NCBI RefSeq assembly: GCF_005239225.2
Contig: NC_133295.1
Span: 4,774,001-4,838,000 of the forward strand
Length of the DNA stretch: 64,000 nt
Direction of reading: 5' to 3'
Origin: Populus alba
Taxonomy: Eukaryota; Streptophyta; Magnoliopsida; Malpighiales; Salicaceae
Of the stretch, positions 12,945 to 23,737 are shown one piece after another; the stretch's first letter is position 1; each line of letters opens with the position of its first letter. The position numbers and the translations under genes are program-made. The notes below the pieces were generated by a model. That model had not been told where the DNA came from, searched no databases, and was given only the letters and a program-made list of their open reading frames with translations.

Positions 12945-13895
12945 TATTTGGTTATTTTGTCATATTATGGAGATTAATGGCATCAATAATAAGTAATGAC
13001 CGACATTGTTTGATTAGTCTATTATAGGTGGGCTAGCCCTTCATTTTTTTTTTTTTTGTACACTTCAAGACTTTTTTACTGGATTCACGTATTCTTAAGT
13101 TTTAACATAGTTTTTAAATAATATTATAGATTTTTATTTTAATATTCTTTATGTATATGATATGAAAATAATATTACTAATAATGATTGAAATAAGTTTT
13201 TTTTCTTTAAAATTTTTAAATGGATTAATGAACATAAAATTTATCACACTTATGTGTGGACATATTATTTTGATATTTTTTTGTTAGCTTATTAAAATTT
13301 ATAAAATATTTTTTAAAATAAGAAAAATAATTCCAATAAAAAATATATTATTTATTAAATGAATTGAATTCAATAACAATATATCCCAGTATAATTTTAA
13401 GAAATAAAAGGATAAAACAACAAAGTCCCGTGACCCCAAATTTCATGAGAAAAAGATGAGTCATATACAAATAGTACAAAAATGGCGGCAACGTACGGTC
13501 CAAAACTCGTCGCCTTCTGTAGAATCTTTAAAACAGCAGTAGTATAGCGACAAAAGGAAACAGAATAGAAAAATAATTGGTGGAAGGTGGGCCATCAAGT
13601 GCACGTGGCAAGTGACCATAGGCTCACGTGACACATCCCCCTGCCAGATTTGCTTCGATCTCGAAGAAAAAACTAATCCTAATTTGGTATAAATTCTGAA
13701 GAGGTGGTCCCTCAAGTTTTCTGTCGGATCGAAAAAAGTTACAAATACTCCTTCAAATATCGAATATTCAATTATCTTAATTAATATTAATTTAATTAAT
13801 AATCTTAAAACTATAATTTTGTAGATCCTAGACGACTTAGTTTCTTAATTCCACTCTCGTTTGTTTTATGCATATTTGTGAAATTGTAATTGGTG
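12945..13895. other. Intergenic DNA, no supported gene
   Basis: AT-rich apart from a moderate-GC patch at about 13480-13720 that contains two CACGTG words (near 13602 and 13626). No spliced or intact gene could be assembled from it. Confidence 0.4.
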
Positions 13896-14275
13896 AAGAT
13901 TTTTTGTTTGGTTTGGTTTTTATATAAAAAAAAAATTAAATTGATTTTTTTTTATATAAAAAACTGAAATCAGTTCAAATTTTGGTTTCGGTTTGGTTTG
14001 TTTTGTTTTTAGAATAAAACCGGTTTAAATTGGCTTGACTTGATTTTTTCGGTTTGGTTCAGTTTTTTCTGAATTGACTTGGTTTTTTTCGGTTTAGATC
14101 AGTTTTTTTCCGGCTTGGCTTGATTTGTTTTTTGGATTTTTTTGGTCTTTTCAGTTTTAAGATTATAAAACTGAAACTAAACCGAATCAATTGGTTTTTT
14201 TTTTTCACAATTCGGTTTTTTTATTTATTGTTTTTCTGGTTTTCATGGTTTTTTGGTTTTTTTATCACCTCTAAT
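13896..14275. repeat. Transposon fragment rich in GGTTTGGTTTT / AAACCGG words
   Basis: Dense ggtttggtt, aaaccggttt and ttcggttt words resemble the subterminal repeats of the hAT-like elements at 22810 and 37280. The right edge ttatcaccTCTA resembles their terminus, but no matching left end or target duplication was found, so this is likely a truncated copy. Confidence 0.4.
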
Positions 14276-14673
14276 TTATATGGCTTATTTTTTTTTTTTT
14301 ATGAATCATGGTTAAATTGTGTTTTTAATTTTTTTTATTAAATATTTTTTATATATTTTAAAATTATTTTGATGTAATGATATCAAAAATAAATTTAATA
14401 AATAAATAAATATTATTTTAATATATTATTAACTAAAAATTACTGTGAAAAATAATTTTTGCAGAAATCATAAAAGTTATTATTAACTATAAAATTATTG
14501 ACTTTTCAAATTTAAATCTTAAGGTGAATATTCAAAGAATTCACAATTACGTATAAGATGATTCAAGAACATATTTTATAAGCACATAAAAGATTTTTTT
14601 ATATCTGATAAAGACACGCAGATATAAATAAACCGACAAAAAAAATGGTTGTGGTAGGTGAGATCTAAAATAG

Positions 14674-14795
14674 TTATAGTAGTGGTATAATACTATAATA
14701 AAGAAAGATTAAAATAGTATAGTAGTGGTATAATACTATAATAAAGAAATACTAAAATAGTATAGTAGCGGTATAATACGATAATAAAGAAAAGA
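14674..14795. repeat. Three 43-bp tandem repeats in the PEAMT promoter
   Basis: The unit containing tagtggtataatactataa occurs three times at 43-bp spacing (about 14676, 14719, 14762), the last copy with a few substitutions. The array ends about 75 bp upstream of the TATA box of the methyltransferase gene. Confidence 0.85.
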
Positions 14796-14869
14796 AAAGT
14801 TAGACATGCAGTCAACTCGGAAAAGGAAGGGGGCAAGGAGGAGGCAGCCACCTCATGACCGTTTATCTC

Positions 14870-14876
14870 TATAAAA
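14870..14876 (+). promoter_or_regulatory. TATA box of the PEAMT gene
   Basis: TATAAAA lies about 95 bp upstream of the upstream ORF and about 285 bp upstream of the main start codon, consistent with transcription starting near 14900. No AUG lies between that point and the upstream ORF. Confidence 0.6.
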
Positions 14877-14964
14877 CCCCACACATACCTAGGTATCACC
14901 AGAACCAAAACAGAGTAAGTCCTGAGCGAGAGAGAGAGTTTGATTGCAGAGCAAATAGGTGGTG

Positions 14965-15042
14965 ATGCAGCAGAAAGGCAGGGCTTGTAACCGTAGATCC
15001 AGGAGCTTTTCAAGATCTCGCATTGCCGTTGAGGGTTGTTAG
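14965..15042 (+). CDS. Conserved upstream ORF in the PEAMT 5-prime leader (25 aa)
   Basis: The first AUG of the predicted leader opens a 25-codon frame starting MQQKGRACNRRSRSF and ending IAVEGC, then TAG, 112 nt before the main start codon. Plant phosphoethanolamine methyltransferase mRNAs carry a phylogenetically conserved uORF of this length and Arg/Ser-rich character; in Arabidopsis it (uORF30 of XIPOTL1/NMT1) represses translation of the main ORF in response to phosphocholine. Position, length and composition fit that family. It is intact here even though the main ORF downstream is damaged. The functional statement is from the Arabidopsis work; conservation is recognised by eye. Confidence 0.8.
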   Translation: MQQKGRACNRRSRSFSRSRIAVEGC

Positions 15043-15154
15043 TTAGCGTTTTCATCACCATCATCTCCTTTCAAAATCTTTTTCTTTTTGAGAGAGAGCC
15101 CCCTTCCTTTTCTTCATTATCTCTCTGCCTTGTTCAACAAAGTTCCTTTCAACA

Positions 15155-18100
15155 ATGGCTGCTCATGGTAAAATGCCCTTCTTCTTTTTCTAATGTTTTT
15201 TCAAGAATCACTTCTTTTTTATTTTATCCGATTTCTTTGTTAGTCTTTCTGTCTTTGGAACTCGTTTTTTAGGATATTGTAGGTCTATATGTGTGTGCAT
15301 TGTGTTGAGATTGGACTTATATTGGTTTTTGTTTGTGGGTTTGATAGTGGAAGAACGCGAGATTCAAAAGAAATATTGGATGGATAACATTTCTGATTTG
15401 AGTGTGAATGCGATGATGCTCGACTCCAAAGCATCTGAACTTGACAAGGAAGAAAGACCTGAGATACTTTCTCTGCTTCCACCCTATGAAGGAAAAACAG
15501 TTTTGGAACTTGGAGCTGGTATTGGCCGCTTCACTGGGGAATTGGCACAGAAGGCCAGCCAAGTTGTGGCTCTGGACTTCATTGAGAGTGCCATAAAAAA
15601 GGTGACAGTGGTCCTCCATATTCACAAAGAGCTTTTTGTTTGTGCTTGCTGAACTGGGCGTCTAATGTTTTTTGCAATATTTCTGTCTGAGTTTTATCTG
15701 ATTTTTTTCCCCATCTGTCGAATCTTCTGTTTGCAGAATGAAAACATTAATGGACACTATAAGAATGTCAAGTTTATGTGCGCTGATGCGACATCCCCAG
15801 ATCTGAATTTTTCAGAGGGATCGGTGGATTTGATATTCTCAAATTGGCTTCTCATGTATCTTTCCGACAAGGAGGTGAACAGACTTGATCCTTATTCCTG
15901 CTTGTCTTGCTTAGTTGTTGTATTGCTTACAGATTTGTTATTAATTCATCTTAAGGCTTCTTGGAATCAGTGGTCAGTGCTTTGATGATCTTATTGGTGT
16001 CTGTCACATACATTTGATGAAAGCTTGGTATGATTATGACTGTTGTTGCATCAATCTTTAAGTGAAATGCCCACAAATATCATGTGATTTTTCCCTGGCC
16101 TTTTATTTTCTCGATGCCTTCAACTGTTTGTTTTAAAACAATTATGAGAAATGCTTCCAAATCTTCTTTTACCAGACCTTGCTCTTCTGGGACCATAAAT
16201 ATGTAACACTCCTCCACCCTTGTATATTATGGAGATAATAGAATGCAGATATCTTCTTATTGACCTTTTGCAACGAAAATGGTGCTCCTAATGCAGATAA
16301 TCATTACATATCAACAGTAAGATCTGACCTTTTTAGTTTTAAAAGTGGTGATATAAATGTTTCCTTCCCTTTCCTTTCCATTTTTTTTTAATGTTGGTTG
16401 GTCGTAAGGTTCATTGGGTCTTGGACTACAAAATAGGGCAGCCTTCTCATTTTCTTTAAATCCTAACCACCCATTCATGATTGGATGGAACCCAAAACCT
16501 GCAGGTAGAAGAAGTATCTAGTTAGATTTCCAAGATGTTTTCAAAGTTGTACTGGTCCATTGCTTCAATTTCTACTTACTAAGTATCAGAGTGTCCCTGC
16601 AGCGCTACTTTTTTTTTGGCAAATGATCTACTGGGTTGGTTCTGTTGGCACACAATTTTCATTGTTCTAATGCTGCATTTCTATGTCATAGCTTTTGTAT
16701 GCCTAACCTAATCCATGCTTGCTAAGTATCTGGTGTATTCTTTGTGCTTGAAAGTTAGTGATCTCTAGTACTTTCTGCACTCTGATGGTGTCTTTATCTG
16801 TTGTATATTCTTAACATGGATTGCAGGTGGAGAATCTGGTTGAAAATGGCTAAAGCGGAGATTCCAAGCGAAAATACAACCCAACCCACTACCGTGAACC
16901 CAGATTCTACACAAAGGTTTGCTTCTTGTTCAAATTATTCCTTGAAAGGGCTCTTTTATTATCTGAATGTGTGATAAACTAGAAAATTATATTTATATCT
17001 GTTATAATGTGGTTTGGTGGCTGGATATCATTTTATTTTCAGTGTTAAATAATCACTCTAAAATGGAATTTTAGTGCCATGTCAGCATATAGCATAAATC
17101 TTTCTAGCATGTGAAAATTGGATTTGATTGATGATTGGACCCAAACTTGGGCTGTGTTAAATGATTTGATTTAAGTCATTCTGGTTGGACACATGGGTTT
17201 GATAACACCAGTCAGATTGGAATGTTTCTTGAACCAATACGATTCTTAGTTTCAGGAGGAAAATGAATGATGGATGATTCATCACGCCTGCTGTTCCAAA
17301 ATTATATGTGATTCATGAATCATAATGCAGGGTTACTGCCACATGCAAGATCATTTTACAGTTAACATCTAGGTTTTAAGCAATAACTATCCAGATCTTC
17401 ATCAAGTTTTGAAAGACTAATTATGAATACTTGGATAAAACATTATACATCTATGCATCATTCCATTTTCTTGGGATTGATTAATGCACACAAAAATGAA
17501 TTGGTAGAACTATATAATATGTGATGGTAATTTATTTTTTAAAGTACCTGATACCTATTTATATTGTATTGCAGGTGTTTAAAGAATGCCATACATTTGA
17601 TGGGTCTGGAAATTCTTTTGAGCTTTCTCTAATTAGCTGCAAATGCATTTCAGCTTATGTGAAAAACAAAAAGAACCAGAATCAGGCAATAAAACTGGAT
17701 CCTTTTGGTTTTGTTTCCTTTGAGGCATAATTAAATGGGTTAATTGACAAGATGTTGTGCTTTGTCAGTGCAGATTTGTTGGATATGGCAGAAAGTCAGT
17801 TCACATGATGATAAGGGGTTCCAGCGATTCTTGGATAATGTCCAATATAAATCTAATGGCATATTACGTTATGAGCGCGTCTTTGGTCAAGGTTTTGTGA
17901 GCACAGGAGGAATGGGTATGCTGCCTTTCTATTCTTTTCTTTTTTTTCTCTTCCTGCCGGGGGGGGCTATAAGTTGCCCTTTTCCACTAATGCATTCATG
18001 CCCATAATGCACAAGGAAACTAAGTTTGAATTTGCAACCTGAAAGCCAAGAAGTTGAATAGACAACATGCTTCTATTATTTGCACTTTATTTATCCCTTC

Positions 18101-19639
18101 ATTTATTGAGAAGACCAATGTAAATATCTTAAGTTTCTGGGAACTCTCTTAATTGTCTATTACACGAATATTTTTATTTTTCAAAGACTTCAATGCTGGA
18201 ATTCTTCCTTGCACATGTTCTTTATCAACATTAAAAGATTTATCAGATTAGTGCAATGATCTCTTATTCCTATTTCTGCATTACCATTTCTAAATGAATC
18301 TTTGTATCTGAGCAGAGACAACCAAAGAATTTGTGGAAAAGCTGGATCTTAAGCCTGGCCAGAAAGTCCTAGATGTTGGCTGTGGGATTGGGGGAGGTGA
18401 CTTTTACATGGCTGAGAACTTTGAAGCGGAGGTTGTAGGCATTGACCTCTCCATAAATATGATTTCATTTGCCCTTGAACGTGCCATTGGACTCAAATGC
18501 TCTGTTGAGTTTGAAGTTGCTGATTGCACTACGAAGACATATCCTGACAATACTTTTGATGTTATCTACAGCCGGGACACCATTTTGCACATTCAAGTAA
18601 GTTCTCAGATGTTTCTGCCAATTGGGTTTTGATATATTGAGATTGGAGAGTTGTGTCTTTCTTTGGAAGCGCATAGGTTTCGTTCTGTTTTGTTGGTATC
18701 GGTCAGTTTGTGGTGCTGCTTTGAGTGCTGTTTCCTGGAAATAATTTTTCCACTCCGTTATCTTTGTTCTTGAAAAATAGAAGCTCTTTGACCTGCAAAA
18801 AGCTGATTTATGTTGAAGCTTTTTATATTACCTGTGATATGAGAAATCCATTACAATTTTCACATGGTGCTTAACTAAGCTGTGTTGTCAGAAGCTGTCT
18901 ATTTGGCTGTACAATCCCATCCTTATTTATTTTTACTTAATGGACTACCATGTTTCAGGACAAACCTGCATTATTTAGATCTTTCTTCAAGTGGCTGAAG
19001 CCTGGAGGTAAAGTACTCATCAGTGATTACTGCAAGTGTGCTGGAACTCCATCACCAGAATTTGCAGAGTACATTAAACAGAGAGGATATGATCTTCATG
19101 ATGTGAAAGCATATGGCCAGGTCTGTTTGCATCTAAAATTGTTTTTCATTGCATGACATTGTGGTTTTTGGTTCCAAATCCTAAAAATGTCTATCTTGTT
19201 ATTGATGATCTGCAGATGCTTAGGGATGCTGGTTTTGATGAGGTCATTGCAGAAGACCGAACTGATCAGGTGCTGCACAAATCAACCATAATCTTGTATC
19301 CTTTTTTATTTTTGCTGTGCTCTTTTGGCCTTTTAAATTTAACATAATTTATTATTTCTGCCTCAGTTCAACCAAGTTCTGCTAAGGGAATTAAATGCTA
19401 TAGAAAAGGAGAAGGATGAATTTATCCTTGACTTCTCTGAAGTGAGTTTACTTCATTCTTTAGTCAGGAAGTCTTGGTTGATTTTTCTTTAATTTTATAC
19501 ATCTCATTTTATGCATCCTCTTGATCATTATCGATTCCAGGAAGACTATAATGATATAGTTGGTGGATGGAAGGCAAAGCTGATCAGGAGTTCATCTGGC
19601 GAGCAGCGATGGGGCCTGTTCATCGCCAAGAAAAAATAA
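15155..19639 (+). CDS. NMT1: Phosphoethanolamine N-methyltransferase (PEAMT/NMT) gene with disrupted exon 4
   Basis: The family uses S-adenosylmethionine to convert phosphoethanolamine to phosphocholine in three steps. Exons: 15155-15167, 15348-15601, 15737-15874, 16827-16916, 17575-17685, 17774-17915, 18316-18596, 18959-19120, 19216-19269, 19367-19441, 19541-19639. All introns are GT-AG except the fifth-exon donor, which is GC. The first methyltransferase domain has [10 protein letters not shown] (residues 56-65); the second has [11 protein letters not shown] and ends GLFIAKKK. Every exon but the fourth is open and in phase; an undamaged product would be about 490 aa, as in Arabidopsis. Exon 4 lacks the segment corresponding to W-L-K-x-G-G-Y-I-F-F-R-E and contains TAA (16851-16853), so translation would stop after about 143 residues. 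Skipping exon 4 keeps frame and would leave the second domain whole. It is either a very recent pseudogene or a variant allele; the symbol refers to the family orthologue. Confidence 0.85.
16827..16916 (+). other. Exon 4 of PEAMT: 54-nt net deletion plus stop
   Basis: Normal acceptor (ttgcag) and donor (aag|gt) bound the exon. It reads V-E-N-L-V-E, then AAT GGC TAA AGC, then [20 protein letters not shown]. In intact homologues 22 residues separate V-E from G-D-S; here only 12 nt remain. The lost part includes the conserved G-G-Y-I-F-F-R-E-S-C segment. The missing sequence is not in the neighbouring introns. Confidence 0.85.
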
Positions 19640-20385
19640 TTCTTGGCTCCCATAGCACGTTGCACTATCCATATTAAATAAGTGTCGAGGACACTAGTTG
19701 ATCTTTTCTTCGCAGTTGAATGATCCCAGCCGATGGCTAATGTGTGAACTAGTTTATTTTACCTTTTTTTGTGTTGTCGTCATAATAATAATAGAACTTT
19801 CCCATCTTTTGTCACAGGAGTTTTAACTTGCAAGATGTTCAATAAGATTGGTTACCGTCTTTCCTGAGTCTATGAAGTTTATTTATACGAATGGTATCTT
19901 TTAGTTGCGGGATATGTTCCTATGTGTATTATTCATCCATTTCAAGCTTACCGGCAATGTAATTCAATTCGAGACAGTTTGGTCCACTTGGGCGAGGAAA
20001 ATGAACATGCTTTAACCAGGATCATGGGGACGGCATGGATGCATCACACGTTACTGCCAAGAAATATCTGCAACTAAATTCATGTAATCAACCTTCAATA
20101 AGGAGCTAATTGTTTGCATGTATAATATGGAAAAGTTCTTGAACTTGTCAGTTATGTGATCTGACAACAACTGGAGAAGTTGAGAGACTGCCCTGTGGTT
20201 TTTTCTTGGCCAGAAGCAGGAGATCACCTTTCTGTTCTTTCTATCCAGCCTTCACAGATTTCTAAGGAGTTTAGGTAAACGAGGATTTAAGTATCTGGCC
20301 TGATGTGGGCTGGTGAACCTAGTAGGTCATCTATCAGTTTCTATACTGCTAAGGAAAACTGAAATAGATTGATATAGTTAGATGA
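19640..20385. other. PEAMT 3-prime UTR and intergenic spacer
   Basis: Contains the presumed 3-prime untranslated region (an aataataata stretch near 19782) and then unremarkable sequence up to the tubulin pseudogene. No gene seen. Confidence 0.4.
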
Positions 20386-21799
20386 AACACTCGACTTGAA
20401 ATTGTTTGGTATCCATTCCACAAAATAAGAGGAGTTTTTGTTCTGCGCATTGATCATTTGCTCATCGACTTTTTTGGTGCTCATTTTGCCTCTAAACATA
20501 GCTGATGCTATGAGGTAATGCCCATGTCGAGAATCAGCTGTACACATCATGTTCTTGGCATCCCCATATTTGTTGGGTCAGCTTAGGGACAGTGATAGAA
20601 AGGTATTGCTGTGATCCTCTAGATGTTAGAGGAGCAAACCCCACCATGAAGAAGTGAAGCCTCGGGAACGGGATTAAGTTCACAGCTAGTTTTCTCAGGT
20701 CTGAGTTAAGCTGACTTGGAAAGCGCAAGCAACAAGTAACACCACTCATTGTTCCTGAAATCAGATGATTCAAGTCTCCAAATGTAAAAAAAAAAAAAAA
20801 AAAAAAAAAAAACTATTCATCAAAGGAAGTTTCAAAGAGAAATCATTGGGGTGTAAAATGGTCAAAAACCAAACCCAAGATTACAAGTCTTATTTGGTTG
20901 CATGAATTTCAAACCACTCTGTTGCTTGACCAGAGCAATATTGTAATCTACTCACAGCTTGGGGTAGTGAGCTTGAGAGTCATTAAGCAAATATCATAGA
21001 GTGCCTCATTATCAAGAACCATACATTCGTCAACATTCTCCACCAGTTGATGAACATAGAGGGTAGCATTGTATGGCTCCACAACCGTGTCTGACACTTT
21101 GGGAGATGGGAACATAGAGAATGTGAGCATCATTCTATCTGGATACTCTTCTCTGATTTTTTAGACAAGCAAAGTTCCCATTCCAGACCCAATGCCTCCT
21201 CTTAAGGAATGACATACTTGAAATCCTGTGTTGATAAGGAAAACGGTTAATATACTGAAAGAAAATCCTATGAATTTTTCAGGGAAAACGTTGTCTAATC
21301 TATCAGGATTATGAGCAATTTAGTATCCTAATAATCTTCGACAAACAGCAATATAGGATTATTAAACTACAAATTTGCTTCTGAATTTTTATGTCAAGCA
21401 ACCTTACCTTGTAAACTGTCACAATTCTCAGCCTCTTTCCTGACAACATCAAGGACTGAATCAATCACATCAGCACCCTCAGTGTAATGGCCTTTAGCCC
21501 AATTGTTTCCTACCCCAGATTGCCCAAAAACAAAGTTATCAGGCCAGAAAATCTGTCCATATGGACCGGTCCTGATACTGTCTATAGTGCCAGGCTCCAG
21601 GTCCATAAGCACACCCCATGGCATATACCGGCTACTGCTAGCCTCATTGTAATATACATTCACTTTCTCTAGCTGTAACTCTGAATTTCCGACGTATTGG
21701 TCGGTGGGATCAATGCCATGCTCATCACAGACCACCTCTTAGAATTTTGATCCAATTTGGTTCCTGTATTGCCCTCATTGAATGTGAAGAATTTCACAT
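20386..21799 (-). pseudogene. Beta-tubulin pseudogene, intron-retaining and C-terminally truncated
   Basis: Three blocks match plant beta-tubulin in order: 21408-21799 (residues 1 to about 131, including VCDEHGIDP and GPYGQIF), 20956-21225 (includes [16 protein letters not shown]) and 20386-20779 (includes [12 protein letters not shown] and [16 protein letters not shown]). The gaps sit where plant TUB genes have their two introns, so this is a DNA-level duplicate rather than a retrocopy. Lesions: a frameshift just after the ATG, a TAA in place of the W of F-W-E-V, a TAA in the L-L-I-S-K-I-R stretch, a one-base insertion near 20559, and loss of everything after about residue 351. The second intron has gained a 27-nt homopolymer. 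Not expected to make tubulin. Confidence 0.93.
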
Positions 21800-22801
21800 A
21801 TACTGGCCTAAGAGGATGTTTGCAGTCCAAGGGCAAAATGGGCACAAGATGTAGATATTATAACATAAAACTATCTCTCTCCAGGGGGGCTTGAAATGAA
21901 AAAGGGGCCATGGTAGGTATTTGTACTTGGACAACAAAACGATCCTCCTCGTGGATCTTTGAAAATTACATAATTGTCCCTGGCTTGTAATGTTGAGATG
22001 AAGGGCGGGGATTGAGTTTTTGGTACGTGATCGAATGGTTGAGGATTGTTCATCTGTCTAAAGATGACTTTCGTGTTGTCCACTAATATGGGGATCTATT
22101 GTGTGAATCACTGCTACTTGTTGGTGCAGCCTACAACGTTGCCACCTCATCTACGCAGTTCATCTTGTAGATAATGGCTTCGGTAACACTTATTGATCGT
22201 GTTTTATAATAATACCTTGAGGATCAATGATCTAATAAAAAAAAAATAACACTTCAATTGTTTTATAGAATTTAAAACTGACATGACTAAGGAAAATCCA
22301 AATGTAAATAGAAGAAGTAGTTAGAATTTGAAATAAATTAGAAAAATAATTAAAACGAAAAAAATATGCTTTGCGTTTAATTTGAAAGTCTTTAAACCAT
22401 GACTAGTTATACCGAGATATCCTTCCTATATAATTAGGTCTGATCTAATAGTTGGATATTAAGTTGTGATTGTTTTGTTAAAACTATACGTTGGATGAAC
22501 AACATATTAATTATCTTATTATAAATATATTCAGAGTAAAATACTATGTTACACATGACATTATTCAATATATTAAAAGAGCTCAGTGTTCTTATTATTA
22601 TTTACCTTGACATAAAGTTTTCTGGATTAGCTCTATCATGCCCTGGACACTAAGACCAAACCAACGTGTCTAGCTGCAGATCTAGATATCTAGGTTTTAT
22701 TAACTAATTATAACTAAAAATGATAAGTGTTTAACCTAGTTTCTTCAAAATTGTTTTTGCCCAGCATAATTTGAGGCCAACTTTATGGGGCTTGATGAGC
22801 A
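21800..22801. other. Intergenic DNA upstream of the tubulin pseudogene
   Basis: A minus-strand frame at 21871-22083 is open but has no recognisable domain and may be part of a dispersed repeat. Remainder AT-rich. No gene supported. Confidence 0.4.
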
Positions 22802-22809
22802 CCTACGTT

Positions 22810-23729
22810 TAGGGCTGAGCATTTTCGGTTTGGTCCGGTTTTGGACCAAAATAAACAACCAAACCATTTTATTTTTTTTTAGTTTTTGAACCGAACCGAA
22901 AACCGGTTCAAACCGATTAATTTCGGTTCGGTTTTCCCCCCTTTCAAACCGGTTCAAATTGAACTGCAATGCCAAGATGCCATCCTATAAGAATCAACAA
23001 CGTTGTTCTCGTTGTTACAACTTCTTGCAAAGGAAAAAATAATTGCAAAAAAACAGTATCAATTCGTAGCAATCTTCTGGACACTCTTTAGCTTCTAGAC
23101 CCGAAATAATCCTTCTCTAGCAATCGAGGTGGGATCTGTTAAAAGCCATGACCCATGAAGGAGAATCAAGTAAATTAATGGAAGAATCATCAGTCATTCA
23201 TCTTGACATAGCAAGTTTGAGAGATGAGAGATGAGAGACAAAAAGCATGGAAGATTGGAAGAGAAAAAGACAAATTTTACTCAAATATTAAAAGGAAATA
23301 TTAAAGCTTTATGCCTTTACCTGTAATCTTTACCTTTCCTTCACGTTGAGAGATGAGAGAAAAAGAAAGCATTCAGGCTGTGAATGAAGGGACCCTTCAA
23401 TGTGAAAGCATTTAAAGACTTAAGGAGGGGAGATGGCGGCTGTGTGCAAGGGAAAGAAATGATAAAGGTCTGCTAGGGTTGTTGGCAAATGGGAGGGAGG
23501 GGTGGCCCGCACTTGGTTTATTGCTTTTTTTTTTTTTTTTTCATTTTTAAACCGAACTGGTTCGGTTCGGGTTGGCCGGTTCTAGCACACCAAAACCAGA
23601 AATCGGACCGGACATTTTCCTAAATATTTTAACCGGTTCAATTGGTTTTTTGTACCGGTTCGGTTTTTTCGGTTAATTTTTTTCAGTTTCTCGGTTAAAT
23701 CGGTTTTTCGATTTTTTTGCTCACCACTA
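22810..23729. mobile_element. Non-autonomous hAT-type transposon with perfect 8-bp target duplication
   Basis: Left end TAGGGCTGAGCA and right end (other strand) TAGTGGTGAGCA form a terminal inverted repeat. CCTACGTT lies directly outside both ends (22802-22809 and 23730-23737), a perfect 8-bp duplication. Both subterminal regions consist of repeated GGTTCGGTTT / AAACCGAACC words in opposite orientation. The 920-bp interior has no transposase. It shares terminus type and subterminal words with the element at 37280-38367 and is probably the same family. Confidence 0.88.
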
Positions 23730-23737
23730 CCTACGTT

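Noticed and set aside
13896..14275. Considered as a complete hAT element
   Set aside because: No matching left terminus and no target duplication were found.
14693..15064. A 123-codon minus-strand frame overlapping the PEAMT leader
   Set aside because: It is antisense to the conserved uORF and promoter repeats; the plus-strand uORF explains the conserved-looking codons.
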